Assembly: GCA_002005505.1 (NCBI GenBank)
Contig: KV908490.1
Coordinates: 264,658-328,657 of the forward strand
DNA from: Botryococcus braunii
Taxonomy: Eukaryota > Chlorophyta > Trebouxiophyceae
Direction of reading: 5' to 3'
DNA: 64,000 nucleotides
Each line of letters starts with the position of its first letter. Within the stretch, counting starts at the first letter, position 1. The translations under genes were made by a program, and so were the position numbers. Below are positions 30,383 to 42,497 of this stretch, one piece after another. The notes under the pieces are model-generated. The model was not told the origin of the DNA and made no database searches. It saw only the letters and a program-made list of their open reading frames with translations.

Positions 30383-33300
30383 TCACAGAAACTTAGCAAG
30401 TCCCAGTGAGTTACGATGACCCTGAAACACCAACTTAACCAGTGGCTTGGTAAAGATGTCAGCTATGTTTCTAGCAGATTGAACATATTTAAAGTCAACC
30501 TGCCCCTTTGCAATTGCTTCACGTGCAAAATGACAGCTGATTGCAATGTGTTTTGTGTGTTTTGAATACACAGGATTCCTCAGGTGATTGATGCACCCTT
30601 GGTTATCACAATGGATTTTCACTATCCAAGGCAATACTCCAATTTCCTCCAGGAATCCTCTCAACCAGTTAGCCTCCTTCACTACAGCACTTGCTGCCAT
30701 GAACTCAGCTTCTACTGTTGATGTGGCTACCGCAGATTGCTTCTTGCTCCCCCACACCACAGCACCTCCAAATACAGTAAGGACAAAACCAGTGGTGGAA
30801 AACCGGTGGTCTTGATCACCCCCATAATCTGCATCAACATATCCCTCCAACTCTGTTTCTTTTCCACCAAGGATAAGAACCAGGTCTCGGGTTCCCTTGA
30901 GATATTTAAGCACACGGACTGCCTCATTCCAGTGTGCTGTGGTGGGGGACATACGATACCGAGACAACACTCCTACAGCCTGAGCTATATCAGGACGAGT
31001 TGTGTTTGCTATATACAGTAGGGATCCTACGAGCTCGCAATAACGATGCCCGGGAGGAAGGAGACTCCCAGCACCAATACTATTACTCCCATCCTTGGGA
31101 GCTGGCATCTGAGACATCACAAAATCTTTCGTCATTGGGGTGTCTGGCCCAACTGACTCAAGATCTAAGCCAAACTTCTCCACGAGTGCATCTATTTTGG
31201 GAATGCAGCTCAAGGAGATTAGCCCCTTTTCTCTATCTCTTGTTACCTGACATCCCAAGAAGTCTTTCACCTCTCCCAAATCATGAATGGTGAATTCCTT
31301 CTTGAGAAGTCCTTTTACTCTCTCAACCTCTGACATTCCCTTGGACACAATCAGGAGATCATCAACATATATCTGCACATAGGATTTACCACCATCCTCG
31401 GAGCATTTCACATACACACCAGCATCACTCATACACACCTCATATCCCATGATTTCCAGCTTCTCATTCAGGGTTTTATGCCAAGCACGAGGAGCTTGCT
31501 TCAGGCCATACAGGGCCTTCTTCAAGCGACACACAGTATTGCGATCACCATTCTCAAAGCCTGGAGGTTGTGTGACGTACACTTCCTCCTCCAACTCTCC
31601 ATTGAGGAAGGCAGTCTTGACATCTACCTGATGAATTTCAAGCCCCTCCCTGGCAGCAACTGCCAGTAATGCTCTCCTGGCCCCATAGCTGCTGGTTGGA
31701 GCAAATACCTCCATGACATCTACTCCAGGGATTTGCCTGCATCCTTGTGCTACTAATCTAGCCTTAAATCTCACCACATTTCCATGAGCATCCATCTTCA
31801 CTGAGAAGATCCAATGCACAGGAATTACTTTATGACCATGAGGTCTTGGAACATACTCCATAACCTCATGGGTATCAAGTGAATTCTGTTCTTCTTGCAT
31901 GGCTGCCTTCCAATATTCCCACTGTGGGGACATCTGAGCCTCTCTTAAATTAGAGGGAACATGAATCTTGCCAAATCTTACACCAGTGTGCTTCCCCTCA
32001 TTTTCCAAACTCTTTGGAGACTTGTCACTTGCAACATCTGAACCCACTACTCTTCCACTGACACTCGCCGCACTACAGCTAGCAATTCTCTCAGCAGTGT
32101 CTGGGCTCTCTCTCATTCTTCTCTCTCTGGAGGATTCACACTGTGCACTGCTCAGCTTTGAGCTCCTCACACTCCCATCATCTTCCCAAGCACAGGTACC
32201 TCCCAAGAAGCCTTTGTAATCAGGATACTTTCCACACTGTCTGGGCTTCTGGTTCACCTCCACATTCACACTCTTACATGTCACTTGGGGCTCTGGCTCC
32301 AAGGGTCTCTCACAAGCAGTTGAGGAGGAGCACTGTGCAGTGCTGAGCTTCCCCTCATCCTCATATTGGGAGGGTCCGGAACTCTCACACCTTGTCACTT
32401 CAGGATGTGACCTCTCCTCCCTCACAGGATCCTCCCATGCACAGGTACCTCTCAGCTTGCACTGGTAATTTGGCACACTCTCACATTGTCTGTGCAGCTG
32501 ATTCACCTCCTCATCATGTCTCTTACATGGGTACTGGGAGGCTGTCCCAGTACTGCTCTCACATGCATTACTGACTTTTCCTGAGAAGTTAGAGACGCAC
32601 TTCTCAAGTCTGTGGCTGTCACCACTTTCCCTCCCCTGTTCACGTGGCAGGAGAAGGGAGCCAGTCTCTCTCAAATCAGATTCATCCCTTACAAACATCT
32701 CATTCACTGGGCAGGACCCTTCCATGCAACTCAGCTCCCCGGGACCATTTTCAGCCGAGTTTGAGGCGGCTCCTCTCACAGCACTAACATTCAGAACGGG
32801 TCTCTCATGGTGAAGTCCCTCTGCCTGCACTTCCCCTGGTCCCAGTGACAGTGTGTCACTTTCAGTAATCCCCTCTTCTCCCTTGCACTCTCCCACCTCC
32901 TGTGACAGCAGGAGTTCCTTTGTTTGAGTGCGTTGCTCAAGCCTTTGAGCCCGGGTTAAACCACCCGAAGGTAAATTCGAATTCTTCAGTGCGGCAGGCC
33001 TCAGCAACTCCTGGGCTCCCAGCATTTGTTGCTGTAGTTCGTCATCAGGAAGAGTGCCCCGAGCTAGCTCCAGTGCTGCTTCGGTGGTCTGTTGGATGTT
33101 CTGCGGGACTCCCTCTCTTCGATGATCAGGCTCGGGCTCAGCCTTCTCAGGGGGTCCTTGGCCGTCTGGAACAGTGGTCTGCTGAAGATTAGGAGCTGGT
33201 TCTGCCTCACATTCTGCTTCCTGAGTCTCTGCCTCAGCAGACCTTGGACTGGGAGAGATAACTGACACAGGGAACTGACGGGAAGCATGGTTCTCAGAGG

Positions 33301-35782
33301 GACTGGGGCAGTGGAACTCCAGGGATTGGGTTGGAAGTTCACTCATGCCAACTCTGGAGGCTCCCCTGAGATGTTCCACAAATACAACATCCCTACTCTC
33401 TCTCCACACCCCTCCCCCCATGTATAGGCGGTAGGCCTTGGAAGATGCAGAATATCCTGTGAGCATGCCTGGAGCAGTTTTGGGAGCAAATACAGGTCTC
33501 TGTACGTCTGGTATGTGGACATAAGCCAAGCAGCCTCAGGTGCGCAGAAGTGACACATCTGGCTTGTAACCCCAAAATAATTCAAGAGGAGTAAGGTTCC
33601 TGCCTGAACAAGGGCCCATATTAAGCAGGGTACAAGCTGTCTCGAGCGCCTCCTTCCAGAGGGTTGGGCTTGCTGCTGCGAAGGCAAGGATAGTCCGGGT
33701 TCTCTCCTTCAGCGTGCGGTTTGCTCGTTCTGCTACTCCATTTTGCTGTGGGGTGTAGGGGGCTGAGGTCTCCAGCTTAGTTCCCTGAGATGCACAGAAC
33801 TCCTTGAACTTGGCATTTATAAATTCTGTGCCCCGATCACATCTGATGCACTTCACTGTCGTTTTCCTTTGGGTTTGCCAGTATACCAACAGGTCTCTGA
33901 CTGCAGCACTTATGGTGTCCTTGGATTTAACTGGAATGACAGCTTTCCACTGTGAGGATTCATCCACCACTGTAACCCACAGACGTTCCCCAGTGATGGC
34001 TGCAGGAGTGATGGGACCCACTGTGTCAATGTGCACTCTGTCAAGGGGTTCAAGGGCAGGTCTGCTGCTAGTCCCGAAAGAGGGTCTGACTGTCTTTCCC
34101 TCAATACATGCCTCACAGTGCACTGGACAATTATCACAAGGAAAGAGGGAAGTGTCAATTCCAGTCACCAGTTCCTCCTTTGCAAGGCGCTGCATCCATG
34201 GTTCTCCTGGGTGTCCCATCCTGCTGTGCCACAGGTAGCGTCTGGAGCAGTTGTGAGAGGTGTTGCTGGATTTTGAGGTTTTGGCTGTATTGACAGTCAG
34301 CTTGGGGTGACTGCTTCCCCTGACTGCCACTAAATGATGGATATAGTACAGGCCCGTTTCAGCAACAACCGAAACCCTCCAACTGTTTGGACCACTGACA
34401 TGCACAAATGCCCCAACACTGTCTGTGTGGAATACTGCACCATCCCTCAAGGCAGCTGAGACAGACAGGATATTTGTACTGGCTGAAGGAACACATTGCA
34501 CGTGGTGAATCCAAAAGGGGATGCCTTGGGGGCTTAAGACACAGACTGATCCAGAGGCAATAATGCTCCCAGTAGCATCAGATGTAGCTAGATGCAATGG
34601 AATTGGTTTGGAATGAACAGTGGGATTATGCAGAAGGGCTGGATCATTCACAAGGTGGACTGATGCTCCACTATCCACCAGCCAGGAGTGCAGAGGGGGT
34701 TTGCCCAAGGTCCGGTCCAAGATATTGTGGGACACTGCATAGTGCCTACCTTCAGGTGGGGGAGGAGGAGGAGCAGGCGGTTGGAACCAGGCAGGAAATG
34801 CATCCGCCTGAGGGTGAGCCATCTGAGCAGCAGGTGGAGGAAGACCTCCCATGAGTGGCTGCCCCTGGCTCCACATACCCTGCAGCTGCTGCACTGCTGC
34901 CACAACGTTTCTGTGGGTCTCCTCATCTCTGTGTCGCTTACGGCAATCCCTCCAGTAATGCCCCTTTTTATTGCAATACTTGCACACTCCTCTGGTATCA
35001 GACTGTCCGGTTGAGGGCGAAGGACTGGCTCCACTGAATGCTCCAGGGGTGCTGACTCTGTTGCTGCCCTGAGGTACAGCCAAAACTCGTGGCTGACGTG
35101 GGGCAGTCTCATCAAACCCCAGAGCAACGGCTGTGGTCCTCAGCAGGTCTGCCAGCTTGTTGAGTGGGGTCCCTGCTGCTGTTGAGAGGCTGCCTGTCTC
35201 CTTGGCTGCTTCAGATAGACCCTGCACAATTTGGGTAGCTACAAAGCTATCCAGAAGAGGATGATTATTCCTCTGAAGACATGCCTTCAGATTCAGCATG
35301 CGACTCACATATTGGGAAATGGTCTCGTCGTGCTTCATCCCCTGACTCATCTCCAACAGCCAGTCCATGTTGGCTTGGAGATTATAACCCCCAATGAACT
35401 TCCTACAGATATATTCATATGCAACATATGCAGAGGATAAATCAGATAATTCCCCGTGCCACTCTTCGGGTACAGATTCATACAGCAACAGCAGTGCTGC
35501 AGCATCATGCGTGGTCCCAGGCATGTCCTCAAGTACTGCAGGCAGTGATCCCTTGGCCTCATTTGCTGCAAGGTACGCATTCTTCCAAATCATAATGTTG
35601 TGTCCCTTTTCTTTTAGCTTGATATGTACCTTCACAAGTGTAGGAATCACCTTTGGCAACTCATCACCTTCTCCCCTGGACGTGCTGGGAGTGCAAGGCT
35701 CTCTCACAGGTGTTGAGGTAGTGGTCTCACTCACAGACGCAGAGGTTCCACTAGATGACTGACTCTTCTTCTTAGAAGTCAT
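30383..35782 (-). pseudogene. Copia F Gag-PR-IN-RT-RNase H polyprotein (one internal stop)
   Basis: ATG at 35782 (MTSKKKSQSSSGTS). Gag has KEKGHNIMIWKNAYLAANEA and zinc knuckle CKYCNKKGHYWRDC (about 34960). Next are protease WLVDSGASVHLVND (about 34680), LWHSRMGHPG, and integrase VHIDTVGPITPAAITGER, CIRCDRGTEF and PYTPQQNGVAERAN. A TGA at 33533-33535 sits where relatives have Phe, in RT-Phe-GCLA. The frame continues through a long linker with two copies of a Cys-rich module (about 32530-32378 and 32282-32129), RT with YVDD (about 31353-31373), and RNase H (YVDADYGGD, CDNQGCINHL, ADIFTKPL). It is otherwise intact. Confidence 0.93.
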
Positions 35783-35833
35783 AGTGTACACACTGAATGT
35801 CAGTTTCTAGCGTCAGAGGTACACTTAAACCAC

Positions 35834-36134
35834 TTACTCCACAATGCCTTCAAGGTCTGAATCAGTTTCCCACTCAGACTCGTCACGAATGTTAGGGATC
35901 AGCAAATCTTGAAAGGCCTTCACTGGAATAGTTGCCAGTGCAGACTCAACCGCCAAATATGCAGTGTGCTCAGCAAATTCTTGCTCTCTGTTGAGCCACT
36001 TCGTTACACTACAATACCTCCGAAATTTCTCTTTGGTGATGAAATCTGGTTCCAACTTAACGAATGATTGTTCCCAAGGAGTGAACTTGTATGCTGGATA
36101 CGTGGGAAATCTTAAACCAAACCACGCTGGCAGG
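35834..36134 (-). CDS. Copia F ORF0, C-terminal part
   Basis: Continues the frame from 43382 across Copia J. It contains WFGLRFPTYPAYKFTPWE, a helical region with HTAYLAVESALATI, and an acidic end (DESEWETDSDLEGIVE), then a stop about 50 nt before the gag ATG. It is clearly related to Copia G ORF0 (RFPVYPAYKVTVWE, KAAYTAVETALASF). Total ORF0 length is about 165 residues. Function unknown. Confidence 0.75.
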
Positions 36135-36139
36135 GGGAG

Positions 36140-37018
36140 TGTTGAATGAATTGGTCAATACTGTACTTAGTGACATCCCCTGTCACATGCCATCAACAGC
36201 AGTGTAAACTATAGCCGTTATAGCCCTTTATGAACGGTATAGATCATACTCGTACCTCAATGACATAACACGTGACTTGTACGATATGCGTTCTCAATAG
36301 ACATTACGTATGGTAGTACTTTAGGATCCCTGCAGTCCGAGCCATCCCTGGGCAGCCCAGGAACGGCTCGGTACTTGTCCGAAGCATGTTGGTATCCTTG
36401 ACCAACCTCTACTGTTGGAGAGTGCTGTGTGCTGTTCCTGGAAACGTTGTAGCGTGGACGGTTTTTCCCACAGGCTACGAAGTGACGCTGCCGTCGTGCC
36501 ATCACTGCAGGTGTGTTTAGGATTCTCAAAGCCGTTCCAGATATGATTGTGCTCAAACATTCAGACCAGTTAGATATTACTGCTGTGTGCATTGATGAGA
36601 GTGCATGACGAGAGCGCACTGAATGTTTGACCTCATTGAGACTTATGTTGACGTCCACCGTTGTGGCGGTAAGATAGTTTCACTGTACAAACATCACAAA
36701 GAGACCTTGCTGAGTTACTGATGAACTATTATTGTATTCTAGTGACGTAAAGTAGACATCGCAAGGCCTCTTTGGTGCTGAACTCTGCTATCAGGCAAGG
36801 CGTAGTGTTACGTGGTCTTTAGCAAGAGTGAGAGCAGTTAAGATCATTTGTAAGACTTGTCCGAAGCATGTTGGTATCCTTGACCAACCTCTACTGTTGG
36901 AGAGTGCTGTGTGCTGTTCCTGGAAACGTTGTAGCGTGGACGGTTTTTCCCACAGGCTACGAAGTGACGCTGCCGTCGTGCCATCACTGCAGGTGACGCC
37001 GCAAGCAGAAATGCTTGA
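36140..37018 (+). repeat. Copia J 5' LTR
   Basis: Leader copy 1 is 36373-36510 (138 bp), ending ACTGCAG and followed by GTGTGT. TGTAA is at 36849-36853. Copy 2 is 36855-36992 (138 bp), ending ACTGCAG and followed by GTGACGCC and a 26-bp tail to the LTR end. Confidence 0.95.
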
Positions 37019-37034
37019 GGTTATGGGCCCACGC
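37017..37034 (+). promoter_or_regulatory. Copia J primer-binding site (half-tRNA type)
   Basis: GGTTATGGGCCCACGC starts at 37019, at the LTR edge. Reading the complement as tRNA gives GCTCAGCTTGGAAAGC before GTGGGCCC, again resembling the D arm next to the anticodon arm of tRNA-iMet. Confidence 0.8.
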
Positions 37035-37326
37035 TTTCCAAGCTGAGCTTGCAGTGACGCACGACAGATTTCCAGGGAGAAAAGGGGTTTCGGACCCCGC
37101 TTCGAGACTGCGAGCTTCACTGACGAGTGAGGTCTGGCCGTTCAAACATATCGAGCTAGTCACGTAAAATTATTCCTTCTGTAGTGCTGGAAGGAATTGT
37201 TGTACAGTAGCAACTGGGCTGGGAAAGCAGAAGTACTTCTGGGACTGATCAACTCAGTGTCAGAGCTAGGAAGAAGTGCTTCCAGGGGAAGTCATTTAAG
37301 GCTTGGAGTGAAGAACTGGCTTGATC
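37035..37326 (+). other. Copia J untranslated leader
   Basis: About 290 bp. No ORF0 is visible here, in contrast to F and G. Confidence 0.7.
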
Positions 37327-38187
37327 ATGAAAACTAGAAGCAGACAAGTGATCATGAAAACGAGAAGTAAGCGCACTGCAACGGAGTCTGGATCAGCTGG
37401 GTCTGGCTCCTCCATCAGTGCATCACCCAGCCAGCCAGCAAACTCCACTGCGCAGAGTGGAGAGATGTGCATCGCAATGACGAAAACCGGTGGCGTCGTC
37501 ACCACGAATGTCAAATGTCCAGTGACTCTGGACAGAGAGGGAGTGGAATTTCCACTCTGGGATCTGGCATATGTGGCAGCCTGTGGCCTCAAAAGGTGCA
37601 AGGCAGCCATTGAAGCTCCAATGCCAGACACAGAGGAGAATGCAGCAGCGCTCCTAATGCTGATTGAGAGCGTCCCCAAGGCGTGGGGTGCCAAGCTGGC
37701 TGCAATGCAAGTGGCAGCCAATGCCTACCAGTGGGTTCGAGAGCGTTTTACTGGAGGGGCAGACCAGGAGGTAACAGCACGCTGGCTGGAGCTCCTACAC
37801 ACCAGCATGGGAGAGACAGAAACGTTGGAGGACTACTACAACAGGAAGGTGGCACTCTTCCATGCACTCAAGCGAAATGGGCACTCCATCATGGAGAGAG
37901 AAGCCAAGCTGGCAATCATCAAGGGCCTGCCAGAGGAAGCGAAGGAGACTGGGATGTTCTCCTCATCTGGTGGGAAGGATCTGGAGGGACTGTGGGAGAT
38001 CATCTCCACCACAGCCAAGGGACTGGGCTTCAACGACCAGGTCCCCAGAGTCACCCCTGTGGCCAGGGCAGCCATCACACCAGCCTACTCCACCACACCA
38101 GGGACTGCAAGCCCACAGGAGACCCAAGCTGGAGGCCAGGGGGGGCCAAGCTTCATCGACCAAGGTGGAGGGACGGGACCGGCGTGA
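37327..38187 (+). CDS. Copia J Gag
   Basis: ATG at 37327 (a second in-frame ATG lies at 37354). The Gag domain includes VTLDREGVEFPLWDLAYVAA, ERFTGGADQEVTARWLELL and AKLAIIKGLPEEAKETG. This frame ends at TGA 38185 without a zinc knuckle. The knuckle is in the next frame, entered at the G7 run 38139-38145. In relatives A, F and G the same junction is in one frame. Deleting one G would fuse gag and pol here. Confidence 0.92.
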   Translation: MKTRSRQVIMKTRSKRTATESGSAGSGSSISASPSQPANSTAQSGEMCIAMTKTGGVVTTNVKCPVTLDREGVEFPLWDLAYVAACGLKRCKAAIEAPMPDTEENAAALLMLIESVPKAWGAKLAAMQVAANAYQWVRERFTGGADQEVTARWLELLHTSMGETETLEDYYNRKVALFHALKRNGHSIMEREAKLAIIKGLPEEAKETGMFSSSGGKDLEGLWEIISTTAKGLGFNDQVPRVTPVARAAITPAYSTTPGTASPQETQAGGQGGPSFIDQGGGTGPA

Positions 38188-41100
38188 CAACAGGCGCTGC
38201 CGCTACTGCAACAAGCTAGGCCATTTTGAGAGGAACTGCCTCAAGAAGGAGGCGGACGAGAAGATGCAACAGAACCTGCAGCAAGTCATGGCTGCAATGG
38301 CCAATCTGCTTCCGCAATTCCAAAATCAAGCGTCGGCTGCAGTGGCTCGACCTCCGGAGGGCAGCGGGAACGGCAACAACTTTTTCCCCGGGGGATATCC
38401 ACCACCCTCTGGTATGTCTGCCATGATTTCTCTGAATGTCTTAACACCAACACGCGTCATGCCAGAAGCGAGAAGTTTTCTGGTGGACAGTGGAGCCACC
38501 ATCCACCTAGTCAATGATCTGTCCCTGTTACATTCCCCCACCCTGCACAGAAATCCCATTCCTTTGCATATGGCTACGTCAGATGCCACGGGACAGATAA
38601 TTGCAACTGGTTCCCTGTGCTTGAGCAGTGCAGAACAGCAACCCCTGTGGCTTCACAATGTGCATTGTGTTCCTTCAGCTACAGCTAATCTGATTTCAGT
38701 GACAGCTGCTATACGTGATGGGGCTAGTTTTGTGACAGACAGTGTGGGAAGTTACACTGGTATGCGTGGCGCTCAAAACTGGTCTTGTTCAGTTGCACAG
38801 AGAAATGGCCTGTATTTCTTGCAGAAGGTCAGTCCAGTCAGAAACCCTGTCTCTGTGTTTGTTAACACAGCCAGAGCACCAGTCGCTCATGATTGCAGAT
38901 TGAGAGCACTGTGGCACAGTAGACTGGGGCACCCAGGGGAGGTTAATATGAGGCGACTGCAGTCTGAAGATTTGGTCCTGGGCATCCCTGTATCTCTCTC
39001 CCCTTGCGCAAACTGTCACTCTTCGTGTGAAGCGTGCATTCAAGGAAAGCACAGTCGTCCCCCTTTTGGAACCAGTTCCAGAGCAGCCACTGAGCCCCTT
39101 GAGAGAATTCATTTGGACACAGTTGGCCCCATCTCCCCTACAGCTATTACTGGGGAGCGCTTCTTTGTCACGATTGTGGATGAGGCTACGCACTACGTCA
39201 TAGCCCTGGCAGTAAAAACCAAGGATGCAATCAGCAGTGCAGTCAGAGACCTCCTGATTTTTTGGCAGAGGCAGTTGAACCGCTCTGTTAAGTGCATTCG
39301 TACTGACAGGGGGACAGAATTCCTCAACAGTACATTGAAGGGTTTCTGTACGCAGGAGGGAATTAAATTTGAGACCTCTGCAGCATACACGCCTCAGCAA
39401 AATGGCGTTGCTGAACGGATGAACCGAACAATCAAGGAGAAGGCCAGAACACTCATGTTGCATGCAGCTGCCAAACAGTCACTCTGGAAGGAAGCAGTGG
39501 AGACAGCCTGCATCCTGTACAATATGGGACCTGTGACTGGACGTGACAAGACGCCTTATGAAGCCTTCCATGGGGTAAAGCCCGATGTATCCCTGCTCAG
39601 GACTTTTGGCTGTCTAGCACATGTGCACATACCTGATCACCAAAGGGGAGTGTTTGAGTCTAAGACCTCCCCTGGTCTCTTCACAGGGTATTCCAGTGTG
39701 TCAAAGGCATATAGAATTTATATGGGAAACGGGATTTGGAAAGAAAGCAGAGATGTTACCTTTCTGGAGCACTTAAGGGGCGCAGACAGAGTGGGGCTTA
39801 GCACCATGTCTCCTGTGAGTCCAAATGCAGTCCAGCAGCCCTTTGCCTTGCCTTTTGTACAACAGGAGGGCCAGCAGTCCTTGGGTCAGTTGTCTTTTTG
39901 GGACTCAGATGATCCTGAGCCTCTCTGCAACCGAGAGGTCAACGTGCAGCAGTCCGGACCTGACTCCCCCTGTGCAACCACCCCCTGTGCAACTACCCCA
40001 TGTGCAATCAACCCCTGTGAGAATTCTGAGACTACAAGTGTCAACGTGGACGGGGAGCCCACTTCCTCGGAGCTGAGCCATACGCAGTCCGGCCACAGCT
40101 GGTCCGTACTCGGACACATGGAGAACCTGGCGCGAGGAGGCGAGGAGACCAAGTCACACATGCAACGTTTGAATAATGTGCAAGAATGTGTTCGAATGGA
40201 AGTTGGGGCCATGGGTGTCCGAGGGCAAGACGGGCTGACCCGGCAGCAACGGTATGATCAGAGAGTAGCAGCACGTGAGACTGCAGCTGAGGTCACTGTG
40301 GAACATGATGGAGATGTGAGTGATGGAGAGAATAGGAGAATGTCAGAGGCCATTTGCCCAGGGGAAGCAACGGAAGCTCAGCCTAATGGACAGGACTTGG
40401 CCAGGCTGGAGGGCATGTCTGATCATGTAAGCGCTGAGAGTGAGGCAAGAGAGGTCAGTTTGGAGATTTCCAATCAGACACTTGATGGACAAAGGGAGTC
40501 TTCAGATGGCCAGGCTCTGCGTGCTTGTGAGGGACACACTGGGGAGTCACAGGTGTGTTGTGAGAGTACAAGCGTGGATGAGAGAGACACCACTGCAGGG
40601 TGTCGCACAGTGCCAGATTATGCTGCGCCTTTGAGTGATGAGTGCGTTTGGGACATGACGAGTGATGTAAGACCCAGATTGAGTGGAGCAGCATGTGAAT
40701 CCTCCAAGGAGAGAAAGCTGCAGACACCTCCAGAGTGGGAGAGAGTCAGAGAGGTGTGTAACGCAGTAACCTCGAGCGAAAGAGTAGTGGAAGCACGTGC
40801 GTGTGAGCCTAGAGAGGATAGCCATGTTGTGCATGATCACAATCTGAATCCTGTAAAGGGTAAGATACCTGGGGTGAGGTGGTCCAAGGTGCCAATCCCT
40901 GGAAACCTCAGGGAGGCGCAAAGATCCCCTCAGTGGGAATTCTGGCGCCAGGCAATGCAAGAGGAGCAAGATTCTCTTGATGCGCACGAGGTGATGGAGT
41001 ACGTTGAGAGACCCAGGGGACACAAGGTGATCCCTGTGCATTGGATCTTCTCTGTGAAGACTGATGCACATGGGAACGTGTTGAGATTTAAGGCTCGGCT

Positions 41101-42472
41101 TGTAGCCCAGGGCTGTAGACAGATTCCTGGAGTTGATGTAGATGAGGTCTTTGCACCTACCAGTAGCTATGGGTCCAGGAGGACTTTGCTAGCAACTGCT
41201 GCAGCAAAGAACATGGAAATTCACCAGGTGGATATAAAGACCGCCTTTTTGAATGGTGAATTAGAGGAGGAGGTGTATGTGACACAGCCTCCTGGATTTG
41301 ATAATGGCAACCCCAACATTGTGTGCAGACTGCGTAAGGCCCTTTATGGCCTGAAGCAGGCTCCCAGGGCTTGGCACAAGACCCTGAATGAGAAGCTGCT
41401 GAGTATGGGATATGAAGTGTGTAAGAGCGATGCGGGAGTTTACATAAAGAGACACGAGGATGGGGAGCTGTCATACATGCTTGTGTATGTTGATGATCTT
41501 TTGATTGTGGCAATGGGTGCGGAAGAGATAGAATGGGTGAAAAAGGAGCTGTTGGCAAGCTTCAAGATTCATGACCTTGGTGAAGTCAAGGACTTCTTGG
41601 GCTGCCAGATCCTGAGAGATAGAGAGAATCGGTGCTTATCACTGAGCTGCGTGCCTAAGATTGATGCACTGTGTGAGAAGTTTGGGGTGAGTGCTGAGTC
41701 ACGTACAGTCGATACTCCCATGAGTAAAGACTTTGTGATGTCTGGGATGCCGCAGGTTACAGTGGGTGAGACCAGCTTTGGGTCTGGGACTCCACTGCCT
41801 CCCGGGCATAGATATTGTGAGCTTGTTGGGTCTCTGTTGTATATTGCTAATACAACTCGACCTGATATAGCTCAGGCTGTGGGTGTTCTGTCCCGTTACC
41901 GGAACGCTCCCACCACTGCCCACATGAATGAGGGCTTGAGGGTATTGAGGTATCTTCAGTCTACTCGAGAGTGTGTCTTAGTGCTGGGAGGGAAAGGGCC
42001 TGTGTTAGAAGGTCATGTTGATGCAGATTATGCTGGCGATATTGACAGCAGGCATTCTACCTCGGGATATGTGCTATCAGTGTTTGGCAGTGCTGTGGTC
42101 TGGGGTAGTAAGAAGCAACACTCAGTTGCTACCTCCACTGTGGAGGCAGAATTCATGGCAACCAGTCTGGCTATTAAGGAGCTTAACTGGCTGCGTGGGT
42201 TCATGGAGGAAATCGGAACTCCTCCTTGGTCAGTGAAGCTATACTGTGACAATCAGGGGTGCATTGCTAACCTGAAAAACCCACTGTATAGCAAGTATAC
42301 TAAGCACATTGCAGTGTGCTTCCACTTTGCACGTGAAGCTATTGCAAAGGGGCAGGTTACACTCTGCTATGTGGAGTCTGCAAGGAACAAGGCAGACATG
42401 CTGACAAAGCCTCTCGCTCGCCCTGCCTTCCAGATGCACAGGCGAGGGTTTGGACTTGTGAAGATGACATAG
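38140..42472 (+). CDS. Copia J Pol: zinc knuckle, PR, IN, RT, RNase H
   Basis: Open from the G7 run to the TAG at 42472, about 1440 residues with no stop. It has zinc knuckle CRYCNKLGHFERNC (about 38200), protease FLVDSGATIHLVND (about 38478), GAG-pre-integrase LWHSRLGHPG (about 38910), and integrase IHLDTVGPISP, CIRTDRGTEFLN and AYTPQQNGVAERMN (39109-39415). The linker has a Cys-rich module (about 40550-40700). RT has QVDIKTAFLNGELEEEVYV and YVDD (about 41487). RNase H has HVDADYAGDIDSRHS, CDNQGCIANL and ADMLTKPLAR. Catalytic residues are all present. It lacks its own start, so it needs a +1 shift or RNA slippage from gag, or the assembly has one extra G. Confidence 0.93.
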
Positions 42473-42497
42473 GTGACAGGGTGCTGTCAAGGGGAAG

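Noticed and set aside
38789..39463. Long antisense open frame over the Copia J integrase
   Set aside because: It is a shadow of the conserved integrase coding strand. The sense frame has all the domain motifs.
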